Source of the DNA: Rhynchopus sp. YZ270_cl-10
Lineage: Eukaryota; Euglenozoa; Diplonemea; Diplonemida; Diplonemidae
DNA: 64,000 nucleotides
Direction of reading: 5' to 3'
Assembly (NCBI GenBank): GCA_964035575.1
Contig: OZ037839.1
Coordinates: forward strand, 434,001 to 498,000
A program made the position numbers and the translations under genes. Of this stretch, positions 22,994 through 33,300 are shown one piece after another (within the stretch, counting starts at the first letter, position 1; every line of letters begins with the position of its first letter). The notes below the pieces were generated by a model that saw only the letters and a list, made by a program, of their open reading frames with translations, was not told where the DNA came from and did no database searches.

Positions 22994-25580
22994 CTAATCC
23001 GTTTTGCAGGTGGAAAGGCATTTGGGGTACTTCGGGGTCAAGTCTTGTGTGTCGTACTGGTTGCGCAGCTGAAAGAAGTGTAAAAAAGGTGCAAAAGGGT
23101 ATGCGTGCAAAAATGAGGGATGTAACTAAGACCCTGTATTTTATTTGTTTTTGTTGTCGAAGACATACCTGGAAGGTGTTCGGGTAGTAGCTCCACCTCT
23201 CCCAGGAGAAGGGCTCGATGGCGACTTCTGCGATGGTAAGCGAGCCGTTGCTGTGGCCCACGAGCTTGTGTTCTGGCTTGTCGAGGATGTGTACCTCTAC
23301 AGCATGGTTCCTGATGCGTGTGTAGTCGTTCTGAAACTGCTGTGCAGTGTTGTTCTGCAAGCAGACCTCCAGCGTGAGCACATCAGCACTGTCCATGGTC
23401 ACACAGAGTCTCGATGCCCTGTGCACAATCTGCCAGTTCGAACGCAGGTCAAAGCTTTGGTCATCAAGTGTCAGTCCGTTGCTCACGCAGTCACGCACCT
23501 TAAGAACAGTTCCCTGCTTTGCCGCTGCACAAGGTGACGACGGGTTCCAGTTCGGCCCTGCCGCAGTGATGTTCAGATCATCGTACTCCACAGCAAGCCA
23601 CGCGTTTGCACCAAGCGCAGCAAACCCGTTGTCGAAGTTATCAATGGCCTTGTTCGTGAACAGTGCCTCACCCAGATCCTGCACACGTCCACGCCACACA
23701 CCACTGGCCACGGCTTCCTCGGAAAGCAGCATGTACGACGCACTGGCCACGGATGCAACAGTCTCGAGCTGCAGCGCAAACCACAGATCCCCAGGTGCCT
23801 GCACCTTTCCTGACGTAATCACCGTGGACGCGCCAGAGCCTAACGCAGGTCCACCATAGCTGAGAGTGTACTCACCCGACCCGTAAACGCACAGCACAAC
23901 ACCCTGCGTCCACATCTGGTTCACACGTGTCGCAATACATCCTGCTGCGTCTGTCGAAGGAAGATGGATGCGGGTCGAAATCTTGATGTCCTGGAACTCC
24001 TTCATCCCAATCAAGGTCATTGGTCCGTTGGAGAAAATGCCGTGGTCGCTCCAACCAATAGGAAGCTGCGGCACCATCTGACGGAGTGAGCCTGAGTGGA
24101 CCTCAAAGGCTCCAATCTGGTCCGTCAGGTACTTGCCCTCCTGCCCGTCCACAATTGCGTTGAAGTCGTCAACGTGCGGCAAGGGGAACAGCGGTACAGA
24201 TGCAGGTGGTGTGTACTGTCCCTTCTTCCCAGTCTTCACCGTGGTCAAGGTGATGTAGTCCCCAACATTCACCTCGACAGTGACCTGGCCGTTCACAGGG
24301 GTCACCTCTCCCATGTATTCGAACTGCTGGGTGACGTTGGTCTCGTAGTTGGAGCGCCACACAGCAAGGTTGGTGTTCGGGGTGAGTCCTGCAAAGGTGA
24401 ACGTCGCGTTCTCTGCGGAAACGTCAAATGCAGGCAGTCCGGGGCGTGTGCACGCCGCATGTTCGTGCGACACCTTTGCGATCATCATCGTCACGTCCGT
24501 CCCCTCCGTGTCCACGATTGTTGTGTAGAACCCACCATTCGTGAGCTCTCCACTGCCCGACCCCACAGAGAGGTACTTCCACCCAACCTCCGTGAACTGT
24601 GTCACGTGTGCCGTGGCCCAGACAACCTCGAAAGTGCTGTAGTGTCCTGACCAGGGCTGCACAGAAGTCAGCATCGAGGAGGCGTACCAGTTGGTGCCGT
24701 GGTAGTACGCACCCACAAGGTTCCACATGATGCTCGAAGTCATGCCTGAGAGGACGTAGTGCGAGTTCACGACACGTGCCCAGCACGCTGCCCCGTTGTA
24801 GTCGTCGTAACTCGAAGACTCTTCACTTGACCAGAACGGCTTGTTCAGAGCGTGGCAGTCGCTGTAGTTCTTGTAGTCCGAAGGGTAGTGCAGGCCGATG
24901 ATGTCCACTGCATCTGCGTATGCTGGGTCCTTGATTAACTCGCTGCAAATGTCAGCAAACCCGTCCTTAGCAACAAGCTTGATGTTGGGAAACCCTGCGT
25001 CTGCCAGCGTCTTCTTCAGGGACACTGCATATGCGGCGGAGGACGAACGTTCGTTCCAGACACCAATATAGTCGATGTCGAGTCCGTGTGTCTGCTTTGC
25101 CCCAACAATCCAGTTCTTGATGTACAGCGCTGTCTGGTTGGGGTATGTGAAGGGCGACCCTGATGACTTGCCAGTGACAGGGTCGTTGCCAACCCAGCCT
25201 GGGAAGGCCCAGGGCAGACCGTACAGCTTGATCTTAGGGTTGCGTGCCTTGGCCTCCTTCATGAGCCACCATTCGTAGCCTCGTGTCACGTCAAGGTCGT
25301 CCTTTGAGTGCATGTGGCTCGTCTCCGTGCCGTCTGTCGACTGTGAGTCGCCCCCAATCTCAACCTTGAGGATCTGCAGGGACGCACCGAAGTTGGGCAG
25401 GAACAGATAGTCAAGGATCTGCGAGCGTTGGGGCTCCACGTAGTCAAGGAGGAGACGTGACGTGGCACCCCCGCCAGAGAGACCACCCAGGCCCCAGAAG
25501 ACGTCCTTTGCGGCCGCCGTGTTGACGGGGTACGCTGTCTGCTGCGCCGCCATGCAGGCAAGCAGAACCACACTCTGCAT
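22994..25580 (-). CDS. Secreted galactocerebrosidase (GH59), tandem copy 4 (most diverged)
   Basis: Exon 1 is 25580-23169 (804 codons), the intron 23168-23069 (100 bp), exon 2 23068-22994 (24 residues and stop, ending CKTD). Both catalytic glutamates and the signal peptide are kept. The C-terminal third is the most diverged of the family: there is an insertion giving DHGIFSNGP near residue 500 and a shorter loop after PALGSG near 570. Substitutions cluster in the ricin-B-like module (VEVHILDKPEHKLVG). The N-terminal two thirds are nearly the same as copy 2, including the FADICSELIKDPAY block. A reading through the intron would give 894 residues, but the conserved exon 2 argues for splicing. 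Confidence 0.92.
23069..23168 (-). other. Intron of GH59 copy 4 (100 bp)
   Basis: Donor GTATGT after TTCCAG, acceptor CTTCTTTCAG before CTGCGCAACC. Phase 0, as in the paralogs. The frame happens to stay open through it. Confidence 0.85.
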
Positions 25581-25975
25581 TGTTGCTGATGCCTTTTCAA
25601 TTCACCTGCGCAGGTTTGGGTGTGAGTGAGAGGAAGGGGAGTGGTACAGGGAAGGGAGTGTAAAAGATGCCAAGTAGCAGTGGGGAAGGGACAGAGGCTG
25701 TGTTTATGTTACAACAAAGACGAGAAAGGTTGGCAAGCTGACCCAAGCCTTGTGTTTTGCCACATAGTGTGTCTCGAAGGAAGTGACACACCTCGAGGGC
25801 ACGCTGGTGGCCAGCATACACATGGTGCCGCAGCACTTATTTACTATCGCTGCTTCCAGAGGGCTAGCATGCTCCAGAATTAAAAACAAAATGAACGTTG
25901 GCAAGAATGAACCAGTTAGATTATCGGTCCACCTTGATCACAACCGTTATTGCACAGCGTGGGTTAGATTACCTT
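25554..25975. repeat. GH59 5' leader segment, source of two later copies
   Basis: The first codons of GH59 copy 4 and about 390 bp upstream of them recur at 27335-27522 (short) and 32148-32545 (long). Similarity runs through GCAGTGGGGAAGGGACAGAGG and on to GAACGTTGGCAAGAATGAACC. The 32-kb copy lacks about 25 bp present here. Confidence 0.8.
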
Positions 25976-26190
25976 GAAATCAATCTGTCAACACATAAAA
26001 GAAGGGTTGGGAAAACTGCACGACACATGGGCAGTGTGGGTTAGTACTCAATGATGTCAGCCGAAGGGCCAGGGTATTTCCTAACGTTGTCCGAAAGGTT
26101 TCCAAAAAGTCTAAAAAATGCATAACTTTTTCGCTATCTCAGTACAATACTTTGACCTACCCATTGTATCAGGTAGGGGCAGAGATGGGG

Positions 26191-27243
26191 TCAGGCAATG
26201 ATGCATCTGCGATTCTGCCTGAGGGTGCGTGGCAGTGCCGCAGCCACAGCACTGCTCCAGCCAGATGGAGGCGGCGTGACTGTTTGCAGCGCAGTGCAGT
26301 CCTCAAGAAAGAACATCCCAACGTGCATGACACGAGCAAAGCCTGAGAGATCAACGCTCGTCAACTCTGCGCATTTGAACAGGAAGCGTGCCTCAATGTG
26401 TGTGACCCTGCACATCCCTGACAAGTCGGCTGTGGTCAACAAGCTGCAGCTGGACAGAAAGTTCGTTCCGATGTGCGTGACACTGCACAGTCCAGAGAAG
26501 TCAACACTCGTCAACGCACACTGGCACAGGAAGCCAGAATCGATGTGTGTCACACTGACCAAACCCGACAGGTCCAACGACCTCAATGCGGTGCAATGTT
26601 GAAGAAATTGGTTCCCAATCCGCGTGACACTGCGCAACCCTGATAAGTCCACTGCCGTCACCGCCGTGCAACTGAACAGGAACCAGTACGCAATATTTGT
26701 TACGCTAGTCATAGCCGACAAGTCTAACGCTGTCAATGCTGAGCATTCCGAGAGGAAGCTCTGGCCAATCCGCGTCACGTGAACCAACCCAGACAGGTCC
26801 ACCGAAGTCAGGTTCATGCAGTTCATAAGAAAGTTGTGCTTAATTTCCGTCACACACGACACAGCGCTGAGATCAAGGCTTGTTATCATTGTGAAGAGCA
26901 TAAAACTCTGCGGAATAACAGTCGCAACATCTGCCTGAAGAAGCAGAGAAGCCACCTCAGGATCCCTCACAGTCGCCAACCTTCTTTCAGTAATGTCCCA
27001 CTCACCTAAGGCATGAAGCGCTGCAACGGCGAGGTGCTTCTGCGTTTTCGCCAACACGACTACGTCTCCAGCACTCAGTTCTGTGATGTCCTCTCCTTCC
27101 TCCTTCCCTCCGAAGCCCATATGAAAGCTGTCTTCGCACAACCCTGTTGCAGACGCCACCTTCTCCCGCATCGTCTCCGTTGTGTCGTTCTCATCTACCT
27201 CAATCACATACTCCTTCCCAAAACCCTGGATCGTGAGTTCCAT
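26191..27243 (-). CDS. Ubiquitin-like/LRR protein 1 (BspA-type repeats)
   Basis: A 350-residue protein. Residues 1-~70 (MELTIQGFGKEYVIEV, then ETMREKVASATGL) look like a ubiquitin-type beta-grasp. From about residue 85 there are roughly ten leucine-rich repeats of 23-24 residues with the pattern LTSVDLSGLxSVTxIGxxFLxxC, the LRR_5/BspA type. The C-terminus ends in a Pro/Ala-rich tail and CIIA. No signal peptide or membrane segment is seen, so an intracellular protein-interaction role is likely. It is a close paralog of the gene at 35463-36530. A CTACACACAG acceptor-like site lies about 20 nt upstream of the ATG. Confidence 0.8.
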   Translation of the reverse strand: MELTIQGFGKEYVIEVDENDTTETMREKVASATGLCEDSFHMGFGGKEEGEDITELSAGDVVVLAKTQKHLAVAALHALGEWDITERRLATVRDPEVASLLLQADVATVIPQSFMLFTMITSLDLSAVSCVTEIKHNFLMNCMNLTSVDLSGLVHVTRIGQSFLSECSALTALDLSAMTSVTNIAYWFLFSCTAVTAVDLSGLRSVTRIGNQFLQHCTALRSLDLSGLVSVTHIDSGFLCQCALTSVDFSGLCSVTHIGTNFLSSCSLLTTADLSGMCRVTHIEARFLFKCAELTSVDLSGFARVMHVGMFFLEDCTALQTVTPPPSGWSSAVAAALPRTLRQNRRCIIA

Positions 27244-27334
27244 TTCACTTGTGTACTATCTCTGTGTGTAGGTGGGGGGTGGTGGTTGACACTGGCAAAT
27301 GCAGTGACAGTGGCAGTGGTAACATAATGCAGTG

Positions 27335-27522
27335 ATGCAGGCAAGCAGAACCACACTCTGCATTGTTGCTGATGCCTTTTCAATTCACCTGCGCAGGTTT
27401 GGGTGTGTGAGAGAGGAAGGGGAGTGGTACAGGGAAGGGAGTGTAAAAGATGCCAAGTAGCAGTGGGGAAGGGACAGAGGCTGTGTTTATGTTACAACAA
27501 AGACGAGAAAGGTTGGCAAGCT
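27335..27522 (-). pseudogene. Truncated GH59 leader (remnant A)
   Basis: On the minus strand this reads the GH59 upstream region, the CTGCGCAG acceptor-like site and the first ten codons (MQSVVLLACI). It then departs from GH59 after ACATCACTGCATTA and runs into the 5' region of LRR gene 1. It cannot make an enzyme. The breakpoint sequence TAATGCAGTGATGCAGG is shared with the remnant at 32148. Confidence 0.75.
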
Positions 27523-27588
27523 AAAGGTAAATTGGGGAAGAGGTTGAAAAGTTGGAACGCTTCCTCACCCCAGATCACACTGGAAAAA
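27523..27588. repeat. Dispersed module (copy at 27.5 kb)
   Basis: AAAGGTAAATTGGGGAAGAGG through GGAACGCTTCCTCACCCCAG, also found at 740-773 (partly) and 44404-44462. It abuts the GH59 leader remnant. Confidence 0.65.
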
Positions 27589-27646
27589 AATTTTGGGCTG
27601 ATTCGCACTTTTTCCGCACTTTTCCGCACTTTATGCTCCCCCCCTT

Positions 27647-29979
27647 TCAGCCACACCATAAATGCTGCAGCTTCTCCGCCAGCAGCGCACCGTACCCCAC
27701 AGTGGGGCACCAACCGCACATGTGCTGCAGGTCCATCAATCCTTCGTCCCCCTGCAGCGCGGTTTTCTTGTACTTCGCCGGAAGGTTCACCTCGTTGAGC
27801 GCGCTTGCCTCCACACCTGCCTTCATGATGTCGTTCACTGTCGCCAGCACAAACACCACTCTCGTGTCCGAGTCCTTGTTTTGTTGCTCGACGATCTTGC
27901 AGAACTCATCCCGGAACGAATTATCGACACTGTAAAAGATGCATGTGGTCCGAGACACGGAAAGCCTCCACGAGTGGGCATACCTTTTGGCCGCTCCCTC
28001 CTTGTTCTTCTGGACGAAGACTTTGTCCGCTTCGAAGCAGTGCCGCCCGTAGCGGAAGTATGCCAGAGCGTGAGGTCCTTTTTTGAACGCCCAATCCGTT
28101 GCCCAGTGTTTGCACTGCACAGCGAACACAACACGCCCCGCACGCTTCCGGTCCTCAGTCGGCAGAACCAACACAAAGTCGCAGCACGTATTCCACTTGT
28201 CCGTCGGAACAAACGCAAGTCCCTTCCACTGTTTGCTGCCTTCCTTGTTGAACGCACCGACTTTACAGATGCGATGGAGCGTCGCCTCTTCACACACGCG
28301 AAGCGTTTCCCCGTTCTCCACCGCACTCGGGAAGAGCTCCACGTCTTGAGTCCATTCGATCTCTGTACAACGAGTCTTTGGCAGGCTCTTTGGTGAATGG
28401 CGAAACATGTCCTCTGTGAGACACTTCTGGGCGAGGACCGCTCCACAGAGTGCGTGGAACATGCTCATCTCGAAGTTTTTGCTCCTGTTTTTATTCTTGC
28501 CCTTCTTGCCCTTCTTGCTGACCGCCGTGTCGGTGGGGGTCGTGTCAAGAGTGGAAAGGTTGGCGTTGGCAACACCTTTCGCGTGTATTAGAAGAGACGC
28601 ATACTCCTTCCCCTTGCCACACAAATTGCCACAGAAACTCTGCAGCGCAGGCAGCGGGAGGTACCCGATGTGACCCACGTTTTTGTGCGCCGTGGGCACC
28701 AACTGATAGTGCTTGGTGGTTGCGAACCGCAGAATCTTTGCGTCATGGTCGTCTATGGCCACCGTCGTGAACAAGTACTTCAGCAGCACAAGAATAAATT
28801 CATCCTTTTTTCATCCGGCGTGCCCATCGGCACGTTTGAAAGTTCTACTCCCATCGCACGAAGATTTAACACCACGTTCATCTCGCGCAAGCACTGTTGC
28901 TCCCCGGACTTCACTACCAGCAGTTGCGATACCAGGACTGCGTTCTCGCTCCTCTTCTTCGGATTTTTCCGCACATTTTCGGTGAGCTTTTCCACTTTCG
29001 CGATCAGGGCTGCGACCCTTCGCGGGTGACCCCCGCTCTCGGTTAGTAGGTTCGCCACGCTTGCGAAGACTTTCGTCAGGTTCCCTTTCAGGGCTGCACA
29101 GCTCTCCTTGTTGAAGAGCACCTTCAACCAGCCCGGCAAGCAGTTCTCCACACTCGAGTCCAGCAATCTCGGCAAGATGGGTGGCAACTCCTGGTGCACC
29201 AGGAGGCGTCTCGACTCAGTGGTAAGTGTTCCCAGGTCCACAAAGTTGTACACAGACACGGCGAGCCGGATCCTATTGAGGTTGCCCTTGAGCAGCGATT
29301 TGTCCATGATCGCACACAGATGTTTCAGGTTTACATGTCCGGGGCCGGGGGCTCGTATCAGCTCGTCCACTGCGAGCAACACGGGACCATCGTGGTTCAG
29401 CGCCTTCTTCAGCAGCTCCACTGCTTCCGCAACAACGCTCCGTGGAGACTTGGCCTTCAATTTGAAATCCTGTGCGATTGCTTGCAAGCATTCCGACCAC
29501 TCCAGGGCACAGTACGTCGGCAGGTAGCACAAGATTCGATTCGCAACAAGCCGGGCGAAGCTTGAACCATCTTCAAAAGTTTCATCATAAGGTTGAATCG
29601 CGTTGAACTCAATCTCCACCGCCAAGAACCCGTAGTCGCGCGCCACCTGCAGCATGTTCTGACGTTGGAGCACAGTCTTCCCCGAGCCTGTAGGGCCTGT
29701 GTTGCACGGCAGGGAATAGCGACCACCAGTGTCTTGCGGGTTCTTGATGTATTCAGCAAAAGCTGCGGCACCCTGCCTACGCTCGACATACGGCACACCC
29801 TTGATGAGCTGGTCCTTTGCTTCGTGCGCACTCATCGCCGCGATGTCGCGGAGTGCATAGCTCGAGGCCGCCACGTAGCCGGTCGTGGCTTTCTTGGAGC
29901 CCTTCTTCCTGATTGCGAGGACACTACAATCCGTGTGAATTGCCTCAATCAATGGTGAGGCGAATTTCAGTGCTGTCAT
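27647..29979 (-). pseudogene. Crinkler/RHS-type NTPase plus nuclease effector gene, broken
   Basis: The N-terminal part is a P-loop ATPase: Walker A GPTGSGKT, Walker B PVLLAVDEL, then helical repeats. The C-terminal part has a restriction-endonuclease-fold core (CCDFVLVL ... VVFAVQCKHW, the D...QxK pattern of PD-(D/E)XK nucleases). NTPase followed by such a nuclease is the domain order described for eukaryotic Crinkler and trypanosome RHS (retrotransposon hot spot) proteins. The gene is not open as one frame; about one break is apparent, so it looks recently decayed. A second, shorter NTPase copy lies directly upstream (29983-30894). Family assignment rests on motifs, not on a search. Confidence 0.65.
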
Positions 29980-29982
29980 GTC

Positions 29983-30894
29983 TCACTTCTTCTGTGTAAT
30001 AATTGCAAACCTCGCCGCCGTGGATTGCACCAGCTGGCGTTTCGAATCAGTGGCGACCGTCCCCAGGTCCACGAGGTCGTACACAGGCACGGCTAGCAGG
30101 ATCCTGTCGTTGGTGTTGCGTTTGCGCAGCGAATTGTCCATGATCCCACAAAGATCAGACAGGTTGCTCTTTCCGCAGCCGGGGGCTCCTATCAGCTCGT
30201 CCACTGCGAGCAACACGGGACCATCGTGGTTCAGCGCCTTCTTCAGCAGCTCCACTGCATTCGTAACATCGCTCATTGGAGACTCGTCCTCCCATTTGAA
30301 GTCCTGTGCGATTGCTTGCAAGCATGTCGGCCAATGCATGTCACAGTACTTCGGCAGGTAGCACAAGATTCGATTCGCAACAAGCCGGGCGAAGTTTGCT
30401 TTATTCTCTTCCTCAAAATCAGCAAGAGGCTGAATCGCGTTGAACTCAATCTCCACCGCCAAGAACCCGTAGTCGCGCGCCACCTGCAGCATGTTCTGAC
30501 GTTGGAGCACAGCCTTCCCCGAGCCTGTAGGGCCTGTGTTGCACGGCAGGGAATAGCGACCACCAGTGTCTTGCGGGTTCTTGATGTGTTCAACAAGAGC
30601 TGCGGCACCCTGCCTACACTCGACATACGAGACGCCCTCGATGGGCAGGTCATTCACTTTGAGCGCATTGATCGCCATAATGTCACGGAATGCATCTTGC
30701 GAGGCCGCCACGTAGCCGATCTTGGGTGTAGTGGACTGGTTCTTCTTGATTGCGACGACACCACGGTGCGTGCGAAGTCGCTTTGATGGTAAGGCGAATT
30801 TCAGTGCTGTCGTGTCCCACTTCTGCGTAACAGTTGCAAACATCGCCACCGTGCGCATCTGTCGGAACACGGCCATGCCGCGTCCTTTTAGCAT
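29983..30894 (-). pseudogene. Second Crinkler/RHS-type NTPase copy, partial
   Basis: About 300 residues closely similar to the NTPase part of the neighbouring gene (shared ECRQGAAA, NPQDTGGRYSLPCNTGPTG, PVLLAVDELIGAPG). It stops before the C-terminal half and has no nuclease. The Walker A lysine is kept. Its tail resembles the segment that precedes TALKFA in its own N-terminus, so the two genes look like a tandem duplication with a homologous junction. I chose the ATG at 30894; no ATG lies further upstream in the open frame. Confidence 0.6.
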
Positions 30895-31039
30895 TGGTAT
30901 CTGTGACTGCACCTGCTGTGACAGTGTAACAAAGAAACCCCAGCCACACCTACCTGAAGCCTGTCTGGGGGGGTGTAGTTTTGTGGAATGAAAAACCTCC
31001 AAAAATGGCGTCACCAGATCGTCACCGAGATGGCCACTT

Positions 31040-31215
31040 GCACACTTACACACACGTACCCACAAGTACTCCACAAGTACCGACACTTACGCACACTTAC
31101 GTACACTTACGCACATTTACACACAACTGAGCACAACTGGCCAGAACTGAGCACAATTACGCCACAATTACACCACAATTACAGCACAACTACAGCGGCC
31201 CAAAACGGTACATAG
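31040..31215. repeat. Degenerate 10-12 bp minisatellite
   Basis: Runs of units such as CACTTACGCA, CACAATTACG and CACAACTGAG. The 31120-31215 part, read on the minus strand, matches 40524-40606 (TGTACCGTTTTGGGC ... TGTAATTGTGGTG). The two are therefore inverted copies of one repeat. Confidence 0.7.
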
Positions 31216-31265
31216 GCAGATTTTCGCTTTTTTATAAAAAAATTGAGGAAACCGAAATATCCCAT

Positions 31266-31985
31266 TCAGCTGTCTTCGAAAACGGCCCCAAAATGGGCCC
31301 GTTCTTCCTGCGTAAAGTAGTGCCCACACTGTCCATATCTTCGAAGATGAACGGTTTCGGCTCGCAGAAACAACCTCAAATTACTTGCAGCTTGCGAGTC
31401 TCCGTGTTCTTGAAGGGTGGGGCGTAGAAGGAGAGGCGTATCGATCACATTGAAGTCGTCCATTAAGGATTCAATATTTACCGGAGTTCGCATACTGCCA
31501 TCCAATGCCATCGCTTTGGGAGAGTGACTTACCTTGCGTCATCGGATGACTCTAGGGCTTGCGCAAACTTCAAGGTTTCGGGGGCGCTTGTGAAAAATAG
31601 GGCTCTGGTGCATGTTGAGGAAGAGGGGAGCCGGTCATCTCCGGAAGCGGTGTTGCTTTGTGAAGCCTCGTATGCTTCCCCCGCACTACCTGTGAAACCA
31701 CCTCAATCGCGTGGTTCGTGATCGCTGTGATTGCTCCTTCGTGTAGCGGGTGGCCATGTACTCGTCTTCGTAGAGGTGGTGCTCGCTGAGGTGTCAACCG
31801 TGGGGCCTGCCGGACCGTGAGACGTCAGTGGAAGAGCACATGGCACCCAGAGCAGTGACCCGTCGATGCTCGCACGTGAGCGTCGCTCCTCCGGAAGCTG
31901 GTAGTGGCCCAAGTCCACACGGACTGGAGGCCGCCGATGAACAGGAAACTGCAGGAGGGCATGCCACAATGGCTAACGAAACCAT
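31266..31985 (-). other. Possible exons of an unrecognised gene
   Basis: Several frames on the minus strand have protein-like composition but no single open frame: VDLGHYQLPEERRSRASIDG (about 31860-31930), HLSEHHLYEDEYMATRYTKE (about 31720-31780), a stretch ending ALESSDDAR at 31535, and a final frame 31511-31266. GACGCAAG|GTAAGTCAC at 31535 would make a good donor. A multi-exon gene or a decayed one are both possible. I do not recognise the protein. Confidence 0.3.
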
Positions 31986-32176
31986 GGTAATGGCCTATGT
32001 GGGGTTACGGACGCGTATTTGGTGTAACTACAGATGGCATACATGCATGGATGAGACATGAGCATATCTGCAGCCAAGTCAGAGTCGTGCAGCAGATTCT
32101 CGAAGGTTGCGCTGCCTGGGATGTGTGCAGGGGTAAGTAATGCAGTGATGCAGGCAAGCAGAACCACACTCTGCAT
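31973..32176 (-). CDS. Chimeric ORF: GH59 signal peptide on unrelated sequence
   Basis: A 67-residue frame that begins MQSVVLLACIT, the GH59 leader with its full upstream region. It then continues into unrelated residues (PAHIPGSATFENLLHDSDL). The upstream CAG acceptor-like site is retained (CCTATGCAG instead of CTGCGCAG). It might be the first exon of the possible gene at 31266-31985, giving a secreted product, or simply a remnant. Confidence 0.35.
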   Translation of the reverse strand: MQSVVLLACITALLTPAHIPGSATFENLLHDSDLAADMLMSHPCMYAICSYTKYASVTPHRPLPWFR

Positions 32177-32545
32177 TGTTGCTGATGCCTTTTCAATTCA
32201 CCTGCATAGGTTTGGGTGTGAGAGAGGAAGGGGAGTGGTACAGGGAAGGGAGTGTAAAAGATGCCAAGTAGCAGTGGGGAAGGGACAGAGGCTGTGTTTA
32301 TGTTACAACAAAGACGAGAAAGGTTGGCAAGCTGACCCAAGCCTTGTGTTTTGCCACATAGTGTGTCTCGAAGGAAGTGACCAGCATACACATGGTGCCG
32401 CAGCACTTCTTTACTCTCACTGCTTCCAGAGGGCTAGCACGCTCCAGAATTAAAAACAAAATGAACGTTGGCAAGAATGAACCAGTTAGCTTATCGGTCC
32501 ACCTTGATCACAACCGTCATCGCACAGCGTTTAGTTAGATAATCT
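32148..32545. repeat. GH59 leader duplication (remnant B)
   Basis: About 400 bp nearly identical to 25554-25975, with a ~25-bp deletion near 32380. It carries the GH59 signal-peptide codons and upstream region. It shares its breakpoint with remnant A at 27335. Confidence 0.8.
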
Positions 32546-32779
32546 TGACAATGTGTCTCACGCACACCATACATAAGAGAGTTGGCGAAATACACGATTA
32601 ATACCAGCTCTCATGGTATGGCACAGGCCTAATGCTAACTTTGGGGGAGGGGGAAAAAAAGCGAACAGACGGGAAAAAAAAAAAAACGAAAAACAAAATT
32701 TCCCTCCGGGAAGGGGTCCAGGGTTTTCGCTTATCTTCATGAAAAACAAGTAATTGCTATCGGAAAAAAAACGGCGTGT

Positions 32780-33160
32780 GCTGTGGAACTCCACGCTGTA
32801 GAAGTAACCTACAACACACCCAGCACTCTGCTCTTCTGCAGGTATGATAACGCTCTTCGTACGCTGCCAGACCCACTGGGACGCCTGCATCTGAAATGTT
32901 CAAGAAGGGGGGCTGTCCTCTTCGTCCAGCACCATCTGCTCGATAGCGTTATTGGACGTCGGCTCGGCAGGCTCGGCGTGTTCCAGCTCATTTTTGTCCA
33001 CAGGGTCCCACGCAGTGTCGTCGTCGTTGGAGCAGTGCGGAAGAAGCACAGAATGCACAAACGACAACACGTTGATCACACTAGGCACATCAGCACCTCC
33101 AGCAAATCGCTTGGATGCTACGGTGCTTTCGAAAATCACGCGGGGTTTTCCACAGCACAC
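32780..33160 (-). other. Coding-like fragments inside the transposon
   Basis: The frame 33160-32900 has good protein character (FESTVASKRFAGGADVPSVI, then HAEPAEPTSNNAIEQMVLDE, ending EDSPPS) but no ATG. After a CATTTCAG acceptor-like site, a second frame begins MQASQWVWQRTKSVIIPAEE. These may be exons of a transposase-related or captured host gene. Not recognised. Confidence 0.35.
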
Positions 33161-33300
33161 CCCGTTTTTTTCTTAGCAATTAGTTGTTCTTGTTGTTACT
33201 GTAATTTTCAACCACCTTCCTTCAACCCTTGTAGGATCAGTTCTTATTTTTTTTCGCGAAAACTTGAAATTACAGATTTCAAGAGAACAAATTAAAAAGG

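Noticed and set aside
22896-23168. 894-residue read-through version of GH59 copy 4
   Set aside because: The extra tail is intron plus out-of-frame exon 2 sequence; the spliced form matches the conserved LRNQYDT...KCLSTC ending of the other copies.
31520-31545. U1 snRNA start (ACTTACCT-like sequence)
   Set aside because: Better explained as a minus-strand splice donor (AAG|GTAAGT); nothing downstream resembles U1 structure.
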